Positions 9,019 through 18,359 of a stretch of DNA of 64,000 nucleotides are shown piece after piece. The DNA is from Photorhabdus luminescens subsp. luminescens. Its GTDB lineage: Bacteria > Pseudomonadota > Gammaproteobacteria > Enterobacterales > Enterobacteriaceae. The stretch's first letter is position 1. Each line of letters opens with the position of its first letter. The stretch lies in the NCBI RefSeq assembly GCF_001083805.1, contig NZ_JXSK01000009.1, positions 124,001-188,000 of the forward strand. Reading direction: 5' to 3'. The position numbers and the translations under genes are program-made. The notes below the pieces were generated by a model. That model was not told the origin of the DNA. It ran no database searches and was given only the letters and a program-made list of their open reading frames with translations.

Positions 9019-9717
9019 ATGAAAACAGAAAATTCAAGAGAGCTACTCAATGATGTCATAGAGTGGGATATATGTAATTGGAGTCATGCCTTACAATATT
9101 GGCAGGACCATTCTAACCTAGAATTAAATTCAGCTAATATTCTAGAGCTAGGAAGCCGAAATGGTGGATTATCACTGTGGGCAGCATTAAATGGAGGTAA
9201 TGTTTTATGTACTGATCTAAATGGCCCTACTCCAAAGGCACAGGAGAAACATAAGCGTTATAATATAGAAAATAGAATTCGATATGGTAAATTAAGTGCG
9301 TTAGATATTAAATATAGAAACCATTTTGATATCGTTATGTTTAAATCAGTATTAGGGGGTATTGGTTATAATTCAAATAAATCAGCACAAAAAAAGGCAA
9401 TTAATCAGATTTTCCATTCATTAAAAGAAGGTGGTGAATTTTGGTTTGCAGAAAATTTGGTTGCATCGCCATTGCATAAATTTCTCAGAAAAAATTATGT
9501 TAATTGGGGGAATGCTTGGGGCTATGTTACTGTCAACGAAATGACCGAGTATCTGTCAGCATTTTCAAATGTTAATTATACAACATTAGGTTTCCTCGCT
9601 ACGTTTGGCAGGAATGAATCTCAAAGAAAATTTTTAGGGGGTTTAGATAATAAAGTTCTAAATAAAGTCGTTCCTAAACATTGGCACTATATTATAATCG
9701 GTGTGGCAAAAAAATAA
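9019..9717 (+). CDS. Class I SAM-dependent methyltransferase, copy A
   Basis: A 232-residue predicted cytosolic methyltransferase. ANILELGSRNGGLSLWAALN is the glycine-rich SAM-binding motif I, NVLCTDLNGP the acidic motif II, HFDIVMFKSVLGG the post-motif and SLKEGGEFWFAENLV motif III. The target is unknown; small-sugar or O-antigen methylation is plausible from context only. It is about 84% identical by eye to the gene at 10944, and both are AT-rich. A decayed piece of cysE follows it, so it belongs to a duplicated segment. It starts at the ATG after GGTCATTTT; the ribosome-binding site is weak. Confidence 0.8.
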   Translation: MKTENSRELLNDVIEWDICNWSHALQYWQDHSNLELNSANILELGSRNGGLSLWAALNGGNVLCTDLNGPTPKAQEKHKRYNIENRIRYGKLSALDIKYRNHFDIVMFKSVLGGIGYNSNKSAQKKAINQIFHSLKEGGEFWFAENLVASPLHKFLRKNYVNWGNAWGYVTVNEMTEYLSAFSNVNYTTLGFLATFGRNESQRKFLGGLDNKVLNKVVPKHWHYIIIGVAKK

Positions 9718-9741
9718 TCCAGAGAATTTCTAAAAAATTTA

Positions 9742-9840
9742 GTATGTTGGATTATATCCAGTGATGTTTTTTCACTTTTAAGTTTACTGACAATACAATC
9801 GAGTACCTCAACAGGGAAAGATCTTCCAACAGATATAAGA
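9742..9840 (-). pseudogene. Decayed duplicate of the cysE 3' end
   Basis: About 90 bases match the 3' end of cysE at 11779-11870 with scattered substitutions, for example the shared blocks CATATCCA/TATATCCA and GACAATAC. On the minus strand this reads [16 protein letters not shown] against VGKPESEKPSLDMNQH in the real CysE. It lies behind methyltransferase copy A exactly as the genuine cysE lies behind copy B, so methyltransferase plus cysE tail was one duplicated unit. Confidence 0.8.
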
Positions 9841-9912
9841 ATATCGATGAAGATCCCCCTGCATCCCCTTCTGATTTCTGCTAACCTGTGCCCCTTGTTT
9901 CTGGGGGGCATT

Positions 9913-10401
9913 ATGCTAAACATCGTCTTATTTGAACCTGAAATCCCACCTAATACCGGTAATATTATTCGTCTTTGTGCTAACACCGGATTTCAATTGC
10001 ATTTAATTCAGCCCCTGGGTTTTACCTGGGATGATAAAAGGCTACGTCGAGCCGGGCTGGATTATCATGAGTTTGCCAATATTAAACAACATCATGATTA
10101 TTTTACTTTTTTAGAGAATGAAGGATTAGCAGGAGAGTCTTCTGCTCGTTTGTTTGCTCTCACAACAAAAGGAACACCGGCACATAGCGCCATAAGTTAT
10201 CAAGCAGGGGATTATTTAATGTTTGGGCCGGAAACCAGAGGGTTACCGCCTTATGTATTGGATAATATGCCATCACAACAAAAAATTCGTATCCCAATGC
10301 TCGCAAACAGTCGCAGTATGAATCTTTCCAATTCAGTTGCCGTTGTTGTTTTTGAAGCCTGGCGGCAACTGGATTATCAGGGCGCTATCATCAGAAAATA
10401 G
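9913..10401 (+). CDS. trmL: tRNA (cytidine/uridine-2'-O-)-methyltransferase TrmL
   Basis: A 162-residue SPOUT-class enzyme that 2'-O-methylates the wobble base of tRNA-Leu isoacceptors. [20 protein letters not shown] is the family N-terminus; the knot carries [12 protein letters not shown] (SAM binding) and [20 protein letters not shown]. The frame is open further upstream, but this ATG follows a GGGGGG ribosome-binding stretch and gives the normal family length. In E. coli trmL is adjacent and convergent to cysE; here methyltransferase copy B has been placed between them. Confidence 0.95.
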   Translation: MLNIVLFEPEIPPNTGNIIRLCANTGFQLHLIQPLGFTWDDKRLRRAGLDYHEFANIKQHHDYFTFLENEGLAGESSARLFALTTKGTPAHSAISYQAGDYLMFGPETRGLPPYVLDNMPSQQKIRIPMLANSRSMNLSNSVAVVVFEAWRQLDYQGAIIRK

Positions 10402-10943
10402 TGCGTCAATATAAATATGCCTAATATCACTACACATTCCTGCAATGGTTTAATGTGTTATTGACCATATCACGGCAGTTTTTTCCTCTTTGCGTGGGTC
10501 ACAGAAATGCAGCTCTGCACCAGACCCACGGTGAGAACCAAACAACCATTTTCGTCATGTTTTCGGATAAAGCATGGTACGACCACGATGGTTACCAGCT
10601 CAGTGCTCCAATATCCCTTCCGACAAAAGATAGGCAAATTGCCGATGTAAGTAACAGAATTTACTCATAATGTATCGTTAGGAAAACAAGGGCATAGTTT
10701 TTATCTAGGTTTTCTGAACAAGTTTTTGCGTTAAATCATAATTCATCGCAGGAAGTAGATGCTATGATTAGTATAAATTAACTCTATTGGGGAATTTTTT
10801 CACTTTAGAAGTTGATTCATATAACTTAATCAGGGTTAATTTCCTCAAATGATCTACTATTTTGTCAAACTATTTAGATCATAATAATTTAATAAAGTTA
10901 GTATTAAGACAACTCATTTTCACTGATATATATTGGGTACGCT
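10402..10943. other. Intergenic region without a recognisable gene
   Basis: 542 bases between trmL and methyltransferase copy B. It holds an imperfect hairpin with 8-bp arms CGTGGGTC (10493-10500) and GACCCACG (10523-10530). The stretch 10455-10670 is open for 71 codons but shows no ribosome-binding site, no domain and no similarity I recognise; its composition (about half GC in places) differs from the AT-rich tail 10680-10943. It may be a relic of a lost gene. Confidence 0.5.
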
Positions 10944-11642
10944 ATGAAAGCAAAAAATTCAACAGAATTTCTCCATGATGTCATAGAATGGGACATATAT
11001 AATTGGAGCCATTCCTTAAAATATTGGCAAGATCATTCTGGATTAGAATTAAAGTCAGCTAATATTCTAGAGCTAGGTAGTAGAAATGGTGGGTTATCAT
11101 TATGGGCAGCATTGAATGGAGCAAATGTCTTATGTACTGATTTAGATGGCCCTACGCCAAAGGCACTGGAGAAACATCAGCGCTATAATATAGAAAAGAG
11201 TATTCAATATGATAAATTAAACGCATCGGATATTAAATATAAGAACCATTTTGATATTGTTATGTTTAAATCAGTATTAGGTGCTGTCGGTTATAATTTC
11301 AATAAAGCAGCACAAAAAGAGGCTATTAATCAAATCTTTCATTCATTAAAAGAAGGGGGTGAACTTTGGTTTGCAGAAAATCTGGTTGCATCACCATTAC
11401 ATAAATTCCTCAGGAAAAATTACGTTAATTGGGGAAATACTTGGGGCTATGTTACCGCCAAGGAAATGACCGATTATTTATCAGCATTTTCAAATGTTAA
11501 TTATACAACATTAGGATTCCTTGCTACGCTTGGTAGGAATGAATTTCAAAGAAGATTTTTAGGAGTATTAGATAATAAAGTTCTAAATAAAGTCGTTCCT
11601 AAAGATTGGCACTATATTATAATAGGTGTAGCAAAAAAATAA
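10944..11642 (+). CDS. Class I SAM-dependent methyltransferase, copy B
   Basis: A 232-residue paralogue of the protein at 9019 with identical length and motifs (ANILELGSRNGGLSLWAALN, LCTDLDGP, SLKEGGELWFAENL). Differences number about 36 of 232 by eye and are spread along the length, so both copies look under constraint. It is convergent with cysE and ends at a shared hairpin. The substrate is unknown. Its composition is much more AT-rich than trmL and cysE on either side, which suggests acquisition. Confidence 0.8.
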   Translation: MKAKNSTEFLHDVIEWDIYNWSHSLKYWQDHSGLELKSANILELGSRNGGLSLWAALNGANVLCTDLDGPTPKALEKHQRYNIEKSIQYDKLNASDIKYKNHFDIVMFKSVLGAVGYNFNKAAQKEAINQIFHSLKEGGELWFAENLVASPLHKFLRKNYVNWGNTWGYVTAKEMTDYLSAFSNVNYTTLGFLATLGRNEFQRRFLGVLDNKVLNKVVPKDWHYIIIGVAKK

Positions 11643-11675
11643 TTTATAGAGGATTTAATAAGTTAAGCGTGCAAA

Positions 11676-11710
11676 ATCATATTTCCACATTCAACATGTG
11701 AAAATATGAT
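11676..11710. terminator. Bidirectional hairpin between methyltransferase B and cysE
   Basis: Arms ATCATATTTCCACAT (11676-11690) and ATGTGAAAATATGAT (11696-11710) pair over 15 bp with one mismatch and a five-base loop, between convergent genes. The T-rich flank is weak. Confidence 0.6.
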
Positions 11711-11740
11711 AGCTATTATTAATATCCAGATTTCGATAAA

Positions 11741-12562
11741 TCAAATCCCATCACCGTACTCAAAGCCATGATTGATACCATTAAAATGTTGGTTCATATC
11801 CAATGATGGCTTTTCGCTTTCAGGTTTACCGACAATACGGGCAGGCACCCCGGCGGCTGTTGTGTGTGGCGGAACGGAGCGAAGTACAACTGAACCTGCG
11901 CCAATTTTGGCTCCACGACCAATTTCGATATTGCCAAGTATTTTCGAACCTGCGCCAATCATCACCCCTTCCCTGACTTTCGGATGACGATCACCCCCTG
12001 TTTTACCAGTACCGCCAAGGGTGACGGATTGCAGGATAGAAACGTCATTTTCCACTACTGCCGTTTCACCAATCACAATGCCTGTAGCATGGTCAAGCAT
12101 AATGCCGCAACCAATCTTTGCTGCCGGATGAATATCAACGCCAAAAGACATCGAGATTTGGTTTTGCAAGTAAATAGCCAATGCCTTACGCCCTTCTCCC
12201 CAAATCCAATGGGCAATACGATAGGCTTGTAGAGCATGAAATCCTTTAAGGTACAGCAGAGGAGTCGAGTATTTATCTACAGCGGGATCACGTAGACGTA
12301 CCGCTATGATGTCGCGGGCAGCAGAGACAATCATTTGCTGATCTGAATTATATGCATCTTCTGCGATCTCTCTGACAGCAATAGCCGGCATAATCGGCGT
12401 AGCCAGCTTATTAGCCAGTATGTAACTTAAGGCACTACCAAGATTTTCATGTTTGAGTAACGTTGCATGAAAAAAACTGGCCAACATCGGTTCACATTCA
12501 GCCAGTGCTCTCGCCTCTGTTTTTATGTTCTTCCAAACTTCGTCCAATTCCTCTAGCGACAT
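11741..12562 (-). CDS. cysE: Serine acetyltransferase
   Basis: 273 residues, equal to E. coli CysE. It acetylates L-serine with acetyl-CoA, the first step of cysteine synthesis, and binds CysK through its C-terminal Ile. An N-terminal helical domain (EARALAECEPMLASFFHATL) is followed by a left-handed beta-helix with hexapeptide repeats; DHATGIVIGETAVV and GGDRHPKVREGVMIGAG hold the catalytic and substrate residues. The frame extends five codons upstream, but MSLEELDEVW is the family start. The C-terminal Ile is present. A decayed extra copy of its 3' end lies at 9742-9840. Confidence 0.97.
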   Translation of the reverse strand: MSLEELDEVWKNIKTEARALAECEPMLASFFHATLLKHENLGSALSYILANKLATPIMPAIAVREIAEDAYNSDQQMIVSAARDIIAVRLRDPAVDKYSTPLLYLKGFHALQAYRIAHWIWGEGRKALAIYLQNQISMSFGVDIHPAAKIGCGIMLDHATGIVIGETAVVENDVSILQSVTLGGTGKTGGDRHPKVREGVMIGAGSKILGNIEIGRGAKIGAGSVVLRSVPPHTTAAGVPARIVGKPESEKPSLDMNQHFNGINHGFEYGDGI

Positions 12563-12606
12563 ATTTTTTACTCTCACACTTAGAACCTATCTCATTAGAT
12601 TTTTAT

Positions 12607-13629
12607 TTAAGAGCGCACATCATCGCTCTCATCCTTTCTGGCTCTTCCTAATAATGCCTGAGCAGCTTCTACCACATTTTTATTGCAATAGAGTATCTGA
12701 TAGATTTGTTCTGCAATCGGCATTTCTACATTGGCACGATCAGCCAACGCACGTACTTCTTTGGTATTGCGGTAACCTTCAACAACCTGTCCAATCTGAT
12801 ATTGGGCTTCTTCGACACTAATTCCCTGCCCCAGCATCATGCCAAAACGACGGTTGCGTGACTGGTTATCAGTACAAGTTAAGACCAAATCGCCCAATCC
12901 CGCCATGCCCATAAAGGTTGAAGGATCAGCACCAAGCGCTGTGCCAAGGCGACTCATTTCCGCCAATCCACGAGTAATCAAGGCAGTACGAGCATTAGCG
13001 CCAAAACCCATACCATCAGATATCCCCGCACCAATGGCAATCACGTTTTTTACGGCGCCACCGAGTTGAACGCCAATAAAATCAGGATTTTTATAAACCC
13101 GGAAGCTTTTGCCACAGTGGAATAATTGCTGAAGTTCATCGCCAAAAGCAGATTCCGTCGCGGAAATAGCAATCGCAGTAGGCAAACCAGCCGCTAACTC
13201 TTTAGCAAATGTTGGCCCTGAGAGCACCGCTAACGGTATTGCATTGCCTAATATCTCACGGGCTACATCTTGTAATAACCGACCAGTATCCGCTTCCAAG
13301 CCTTTAGTTGCCCAGACGATACGTGAATCAGGCCGTAGATGTGGTTTTACTTGCTTTAACACTTCACCAAACACATGGCTAGGCACCACAACAAGAATAT
13401 CACGGCTCGCTGTTAGTGCTTTTATGAGGTCTGTTTCAAGCAATAAGCTATCAGGAAAGGAAACATCCGGCAGATATTCCTGATTACAACGCGCCTGTTG
13501 TAATGCCCTAATATGTTCTGGATTATGTCCCCAAAGTACAACATTATGACCATTACGAGCCAGCGTAATGGCTAATGAGGTGCCGTATGAACCGGCACCG
13601 ATCACTGTCATAGAAACAGTACTATTCAT
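12607..13629 (-). CDS. gpsA: Glycerol-3-phosphate dehydrogenase [NAD(P)+]
   Basis: 340 residues. It reduces dihydroxyacetone phosphate to sn-glycerol-3-phosphate for phospholipid synthesis. The Rossmann motif [19 protein letters not shown] is at the N-terminus, [18 protein letters not shown] follows, and [20 protein letters not shown] carries the catalytic lysine. Its ATG overlaps the secB stop (TAATG), so the pair is translationally coupled, and cysE follows at a short distance as in other enterobacteria. Confidence 0.97.
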   Translation of the reverse strand: MNSTVSMTVIGAGSYGTSLAITLARNGHNVVLWGHNPEHIRALQQARCNQEYLPDVSFPDSLLLETDLIKALTASRDILVVVPSHVFGEVLKQVKPHLRPDSRIVWATKGLEADTGRLLQDVAREILGNAIPLAVLSGPTFAKELAAGLPTAIAISATESAFGDELQQLFHCGKSFRVYKNPDFIGVQLGGAVKNVIAIGAGISDGMGFGANARTALITRGLAEMSRLGTALGADPSTFMGMAGLGDLVLTCTDNQSRNRRFGMMLGQGISVEEAQYQIGQVVEGYRNTKEVRALADRANVEMPIAEQIYQILYCNKNVVEAAQALLGRARKDESDDVRS

Positions 13630-14105
13630 TAAGCTTCCTGTTCAGTTTGTTCACCACCCTGAGACTGTTCCGCCTGCTGTTGCAGGTAGTTCATGAACAG
13701 GGCGTCAAAGTTTACTGGAGCCAGATTCAGCTGTGGGAAGGTACCACGGCTAACCAAGTTAGTGATGCATTCACGAGCATATGGGAACAGGATATTCGGA
13801 CAGTATGCCCCCAAGCAGTGAGCTAGCTGAGTCCCTTCAATACCGTCAATAGAGAAAATACCCCCTTGCTGTACTTCACACAGGAATGCCGTCTCTTCTC
13901 CCAACGTTGCCGTTACAGTCACACGCAGAACAACTTCATAAACCCCTTGAGCCAATTCGCTGGAAGCTGTATCCAGATCCAGTTTTACTTCCGGCTGCCA
14001 TTCCTGCTGAAACACCTGCGGTGCGTTTGGTGCTTCAAAAGAGATATCTTTGGTGTAGATACGTTGGATCTGGAAAGCCATTTCTGTATTGCTTTGTTCT
14101 GACAT
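13629..14105 (-). CDS. secB: Protein-export chaperone SecB
   Basis: 158 residues, close to the E. coli 155. A tetrameric cytosolic chaperone that holds precursors unfolded and passes them to Sec[20 protein letters not shown] and [20 protein letters not shown], then [16 protein letters not shown], are diagnostic. It heads a secB-gpsA-cysE group. Only 69 bases separate it from yibN, leaving no room for grxC, which sits here in E. coli. Confidence 0.97.
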   Translation of the reverse strand: MSEQSNTEMAFQIQRIYTKDISFEAPNAPQVFQQEWQPEVKLDLDTASSELAQGVYEVVLRVTVTATLGEETAFLCEVQQGGIFSIDGIEGTQLAHCLGAYCPNILFPYARECITNLVSRGTFPQLNLAPVNFDALFMNYLQQQAEQSQGGEQTEQEA

Positions 14106-14174
14106 AATAATTGTTACCTTTAGATGTCCTTATTAAATTTTTTATGTGAATGTCGCCATTCACGCCCAAAATGA

Positions 14175-14612
14175 TTACTTTTTACCACGCGCCAATGGCA
14201 AGTTTTCGCCTGTCCAACCAACCAAACCTTCTTTCAAGGAACATACGCGTTCAAAACCAGCACGAATAAGATTCTCTGCCGGAGTACGAGATTCAGTGCC
14301 ATTCGCAGAAACAACAATTACAGGCTGCTTTTTGTGTTTTTCCAACTCAGCAAAATTGTTGTCTTTAATTTCAGAGGGAGTCAGGTTTACTGAACCAATA
14401 ATATGCCCTTTGCGGAAATCTTCACGGGAACGTAAATCCACGACGATGGCTTCTTCTTTATTGATCAGATTAATAGCTTGAGCACGAGTTATCTCTCTGG
14501 TTTTAGAGAAGAAACCTCTCGTTGTAGTTACAATAACGGCAACCAGCAGCGCAATCCAGATGAGGCTTAAGGTCATATGCTGGTTAATAAATTGCATGAT
14601 TTCTTGCAGCAT
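14175..14612 (-). CDS. yibN: Membrane-anchored rhodanese-domain protein YibN
   Basis: 145 residues. One N-terminal membrane helix (about residues 15-30, [15 protein letters not shown]) precedes a rhodanese domain ([20 protein letters not shown] to [13 protein letters not shown]). The active-site loop reads [12 protein letters not shown], so the catalytic cysteine of true sulfurtransferases is replaced by Ser and activity is doubtful. It is the usual neighbour of secB. The exact role is not established. Confidence 0.9.
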   Translation of the reverse strand: MLQEIMQFINQHMTLSLIWIALLVAVIVTTTRGFFSKTREITRAQAINLINKEEAIVVDLRSREDFRKGHIIGSVNLTPSEIKDNNFAELEKHKKQPVIVVSANGTESRTPAENLIRAGFERVCSLKEGLVGWTGENLPLARGKK

Positions 14613-14967
14613 GGGGGCAACAACTCCCGTTGGTTAATAACAAATATCTAAGATTCCAGAGTATACCTTTGTGATGCGTCAATTACAGCCAAATAGCACA
14701 AGCGCAATGCAAATTTTGCGGAGAGTTTCGAGAAAAAATAAAAATATCCTGAAAATGAAGCATGTTAAGTACATTACTCGCATCTGCCCTGTCACACTGA
14801 ATGTATGCAGGCATTTCAACGATAAATAGGCTAATATGTTTATTATTATTCGATTTCGATGTTAAGACAGCATTATCTGAAAGTGTAAAAAATCAGCGTA
14901 GCATCTGGTAACTCTTTGTTCATCATGAAATAATCTAGCGCATATGTAGCAAGGTATATTTACAGAA
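14613..14967. promoter_or_regulatory. Divergent intergenic region yibN/envC
   Basis: 355 bases between divergent genes, so both promoters should lie here, but no strong -35/-10 pair or operator stands out. In E. coli gpmM (phosphoglycerate mutase) lies at this point ahead of envC; no trace of it can be read in any frame. Confidence 0.45.
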
Positions 14968-16275
14968 ATGGCTGACAACAAGGAAATACATAGCCGTAAT
15001 TATCGGCGCAATCGGAACTCATGGCGGAATAATATCTGTGCCCCATTGTTCTATGCTTTCCTATTTGTTATTTTCAGCTTTAATACCTTTGCAAATCAAA
15101 TTATCGCCAATAAAAATCAACTGAAAGATCTCCAACAAAACATCGCGGAGAAAGAGAAAAGTGTGCAACAACAGCAGCAAAAACGAAGTTCTTTGCTAAA
15201 TCAGCTAAAAGATCAGGAAAATACCATTTCCAAAATTGGTCAATCCCTACACAACACTCAAACTCAACTCAGTAAGCTGAATAAAGAGATTACCGCTCTA
15301 GTCTCCAACATCAAAAAATTAGAAAAACAACAGAAAGCGCAACGAGATATGCTGGCACGCCAATTGGATGCTGCATTTCGTCAAGGGCAACATCAAGGGC
15401 TTGAACTCATGTTCAAAGGAGAAGAGGGCAAGAGAGATGAGCGCATACTTGCTTACTATAGCTACCTTAATCAAGCCCGTCAGGACACCATTGTTAAACT
15501 TGAACAAACAGCCGTTGATTTAACCGAACAGAAAAAACTTGAGCAACAGAAACAGGAAGAGCAAAAACAAGTTCTGACTGAGCAGCAGCAACAGAAACAG
15601 CAAATGGAAGTCGCCCGCAATGCCCGGCAAAAAACTCTAACTGAGCTGGAGTCTTCCTTAAAGAAAGACCAGAAAAATCTCGCTGAACTAAAACAAAATG
15701 AAACCCGTCTGCGAGATAAAATTGCTAAAGCAGAACGGGAAGCGAAAGCACGGGCTGAACGAGAAGCCAGAGAAGCTGCCCGTGTCCGTGCTCAAATTGC
15801 AGCGAAACAGAAGCAAGCACAGCAAAAAGGCTCTAGCTATAAACCCACTGAAGATGAGCGGGCATTGATGGCGCGTACCGGTGGCCTTGGCCGTCCGGCT
15901 GGTCAGGCAATCTGGCCTGTCCACGGTAAGGTGATACATGAGTTTGGTGAAGCGCTGCAAGGCGAATTGCGCTGGAAAGGCATGGTAATTTCGGCCACAG
16001 AAGGCACTGAAGTCAAAGCGATATCCGATGGCCGGGTGCTGCTGGCTGACTGGTTGCAAGGCTATGGGCTGGTTGTCGTTATAGAGCACGGTAAAGGTGA
16101 TATGAGTCTCTATGGCTATAATCAGAGCGCCCTAGTCAGGGTCGGCCAGCAAGTTCGGGCCGGACAAGCTATTGCATTGGTCGGTAATAGCGGCGGTCAG
16201 CAACAATCCGCACTCTATTTTGAAATTCGCCGTCAAGGAAGAGCGGTAAACCCTCAACCGTGGCTTGGGAGATAA
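14968..16275 (+). CDS. envC: Murein hydrolase activator EnvC
   Basis: 435 residues, slightly longer than E. coli EnvC (419). A signal-type hydrophobic segment (about residues 26-42) leads to a long Gln/Lys/Glu-rich coiled coil (roughly 48-275) that contacts FtsEX, then a C-terminal degenerate LytM/M23 domain (GKVIHEFGEALQGELRWKGM, IEHGKGDMSLYGYNQ, LYFEIRRQGRAVNPQPWL). In the family LytM lacks zinc ligands and instead activates AmiA and AmiB at the septum. It is followed at once by yibQ, as usual. Confidence 0.95.
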   Translation: MADNKEIHSRNYRRNRNSWRNNICAPLFYAFLFVIFSFNTFANQIIANKNQLKDLQQNIAEKEKSVQQQQQKRSSLLNQLKDQENTISKIGQSLHNTQTQLSKLNKEITALVSNIKKLEKQQKAQRDMLARQLDAAFRQGQHQGLELMFKGEEGKRDERILAYYSYLNQARQDTIVKLEQTAVDLTEQKKLEQQKQEEQKQVLTEQQQQKQQMEVARNARQKTLTELESSLKKDQKNLAELKQNETRLRDKIAKAEREAKARAEREAREAARVRAQIAAKQKQAQQKGSSYKPTEDERALMARTGGLGRPAGQAIWPVHGKVIHEFGEALQGELRWKGMVISATEGTEVKAISDGRVLLADWLQGYGLVVVIEHGKGDMSLYGYNQSALVRVGQQVRAGQAIALVGNSGGQQQSALYFEIRRQGRAVNPQPWLGR

Positions 16276-16279
16276 TCAG

Positions 16280-17191
16280 GTGAGACAACGCAAGTTCGCA
16301 AAACTCATTGGTACTACCACCCTGTTACTTTTGAGCCTACAAGCCAGCGCTGCCCGTTTAGCTATTGTTATCGACGACTTTGGCTACCGTCCTCATAATG
16401 AATACAAAATATTGCAGATGCCTATTGCGGTTTCTATCGCCATTTTGCCGGATTCACCGCATGGCAGGGAGATGGCCGAAAAAGCCCATAAACAAGGGCG
16501 TGAGATCTTAATCCACCTGCCAATGGCGCCTTTAAGTAAGCAATTGTTAGAACCGGATACGCTCCTGCCAACCATGAGCAGTGAAGAAATTGACCGCATT
16601 ATCCAGCGGGCAATACAAAAAGTTCCTTATGCTGTAGGAATCAATAACCATATGGGCAGCGCGATGACTTCAAGCTTGCCGGGAATGCAGAAAGTGATGC
16701 GATCACTGTCTCGTTATAACCTCTATTTTCTCGACAGCGTGACGATTGGCGACACTCAGGCAACAAAGGCCGCGCAAGGCACGCCTGTTCGCGTTATCCG
16801 CCGTAATGTTTTCCTCGATGATGTGCAATCAGAAGCGGAAACTCGCCATCAGTTAAATCGTGCTATTTCCATTGCTCGTAAAAATGGTTCCGCTATTGCT
16901 ATCGGTCATCCTCATTCAACAACCATTCGCGCATTACAGCAGATGCTGCCAACGCTTCCCGCGGATATTGAGTTAGTCAGCCCAAGTAGGTTGTTAAGCG
17001 GCAAACCTGTTGGGGGTAATCACCATAAATGGGGCAAGCTGTGTGAAATAAAAGAGGCCCCCATTACAGTTACCAGCCAAGATTATCTGGCGGTTATTGG
17101 CGATACTCTGGTTGATAATCCTATTGTGAACACAGTGAGTCGATACATCCAGAAACTGGCCGGAAATAAGTCTCAGGATAAAACAGAATAG
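16280..17191 (+). CDS. yibQ: Divergent polysaccharide deacetylase family protein YibQ
   Basis: About 303 residues from a GTG start preceded by GGGAG at good spacing; a TTG at 16265 inside envC is less likely. A signal peptide (residues 1-24, ending LQASAA) precedes the periplasmic domain: LAIVIDDFGYRPHN, ILIHLPMAPL, GINNHMGSAMT and AIAIGHPHSTTIRAL are the conserved blocks of the divergent polysaccharide deacetylase family. It lies in an operon with envC and may act on peptidoglycan or envelope glycan; its reaction is not known. Confidence 0.92.
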   Translation: MRQRKFAKLIGTTTLLLLSLQASAARLAIVIDDFGYRPHNEYKILQMPIAVSIAILPDSPHGREMAEKAHKQGREILIHLPMAPLSKQLLEPDTLLPTMSSEEIDRIIQRAIQKVPYAVGINNHMGSAMTSSLPGMQKVMRSLSRYNLYFLDSVTIGDTQATKAAQGTPVRVIRRNVFLDDVQSEAETRHQLNRAISIARKNGSAIAIGHPHSTTIRALQQMLPTLPADIELVSPSRLLSGKPVGGNHHKWGKLCEIKEAPITVTSQDYLAVIGDTLVDNPIVNTVSRYIQKLAGNKSQDKTE

Positions 17192-17270
17192 AAAATCATT
17201 TTAAGAAATAACCAATTATCTTGTTATTTCTATTTATTCGATGATAGCTTGCAATATTGCTAATGCCTTA

Positions 17271-17301
17271 AACAGGCGCTCAAAAACTAAAAGCGCCTGT
17301 T
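17271..17301. terminator. Hairpin between yibQ and tdh
   Basis: Perfect 10-bp arms AACAGGCGCT (17271-17280) and AGCGCCTGTT (17292-17301) with an A-rich loop between convergent genes. It probably ends both transcripts. Confidence 0.65.
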
Positions 17302-17324
17302 AATCTTAGTAGTAACTTTACTGA

Positions 17325-18350
17325 TTAATCCCAGTTCAGAATAACCTTACCAGACTGCCCTGAACGCATGATGTCAAAGCCTTTCTGGAAATCATCAATA
17401 GAGAACCGGTGAGTGATAATGGGGGTCAGATCCAAACCAGACTGAATCAACGTAGCCATTTTGTACCAAGTTTCAAACATTTCACGGCCATAAATACCTT
17501 TAATAAACAAGCCTTTGAAAATCACCTGATTCCAATCAATCGCCATATCTGATGGAGGAATGCCCAACAATGCGACACGACCGCCGTGATTCATGGTATT
17601 TAATAAGGTACGAAACGCTGCCGGGGCGCCGGACATTTCCAAACCAACATCAAAACCCTCCGTCATACCCAATTCCGCCATGACATCGGTCAGATTTTCC
17701 TGACTGACGTTCACCGCACGGGTAACCCCCATTTTACGCGCCAGTTCAAGGCGATATTCGTTAACATCTGTGATAACAACATGACGCGCCCCCACATGCT
17801 TACAGACTGCCGCAGCCATAATACCAATGGGGCCAGCGCCAGAAACCAGCACATCTTCGCCAACTAAATCAAACGAAAGCGCGGTGTGAACAGCATTGCC
17901 AAATGGGTCAAAAATAGAAGCCAGCTCATCAGAGATGTTATCTGGGATTTTAAACGCATTAAATGCGGGAATAACCAAGTATTGAGCAAAACAACCAGGG
18001 CGGTTTACCCCTACGCCAATGGTATTACGACATAAGTGAGTACGGCCGCCACGACAGTTACGGCAGTAACCACAAGTAATATGCCCTTCGCCAGACACCC
18101 GGTCACCAATTTTAAAACCCTTTACTTCCTGACCAATAGCAACGACTTCGCCAACATACTCATGACCGACAACCATCGGTACAGGAATGGTTTTTTGCGA
18201 CCAGTCATCCCAGTTATAGATGTGCACATCCGTACCACAAATCGCCGTTTTACGGATTTTGATCATCACATCATTGTGCCCCAACTCTGGCTCGGGCACA
18301 TCAGTCATCCAGATGCCTTCTTCTGCTTTTAACTTCGACAATGCTTTCAT
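17325..18350 (-). CDS. tdh: L-threonine 3-dehydrogenase
   Basis: 341 residues, a zinc-dependent medium-chain dehydrogenase that oxidises threonine to 2-amino-3-ketobutyrate. Catalytic zinc ligands are in [17 protein letters not shown] and GHEYVGEV; the structural zinc cysteines are in [15 protein letters not shown]; the NAD fold is [20 protein letters not shown]. It lies nine bases after kbl, which supplies the next enzyme of the pathway, so the two form the kbl-tdh operon. Confidence 0.97.
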   Translation of the reverse strand: MKALSKLKAEEGIWMTDVPEPELGHNDVMIKIRKTAICGTDVHIYNWDDWSQKTIPVPMVVGHEYVGEVVAIGQEVKGFKIGDRVSGEGHITCGYCRNCRGGRTHLCRNTIGVGVNRPGCFAQYLVIPAFNAFKIPDNISDELASIFDPFGNAVHTALSFDLVGEDVLVSGAGPIGIMAAAVCKHVGARHVVITDVNEYRLELARKMGVTRAVNVSQENLTDVMAELGMTEGFDVGLEMSGAPAAFRTLLNTMNHGGRVALLGIPPSDMAIDWNQVIFKGLFIKGIYGREMFETWYKMATLIQSGLDLTPIITHRFSIDDFQKGFDIMRSGQSGKVILNWD

Positions 18351-18359
18351 AGAGATGCC

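Noticed and set aside
9847-9912. N-terminal extension of TrmL
   Set aside because: These 22 codons are unlike the family; the ATG at 9913 has a G-rich ribosome-binding site and gives the normal length.
9687-9986. 99-codon minus-strand frame over the end of methyltransferase A and the start of trmL
   Set aside because: It is not a gene, but its middle is the decayed cysE tail, which is reported as such.
10455-10670. 71-codon open frame after trmL
   Set aside because: No ribosome-binding site, no domain, no similarity recognised, and it crosses a hairpin; kept only as part of the gap description.
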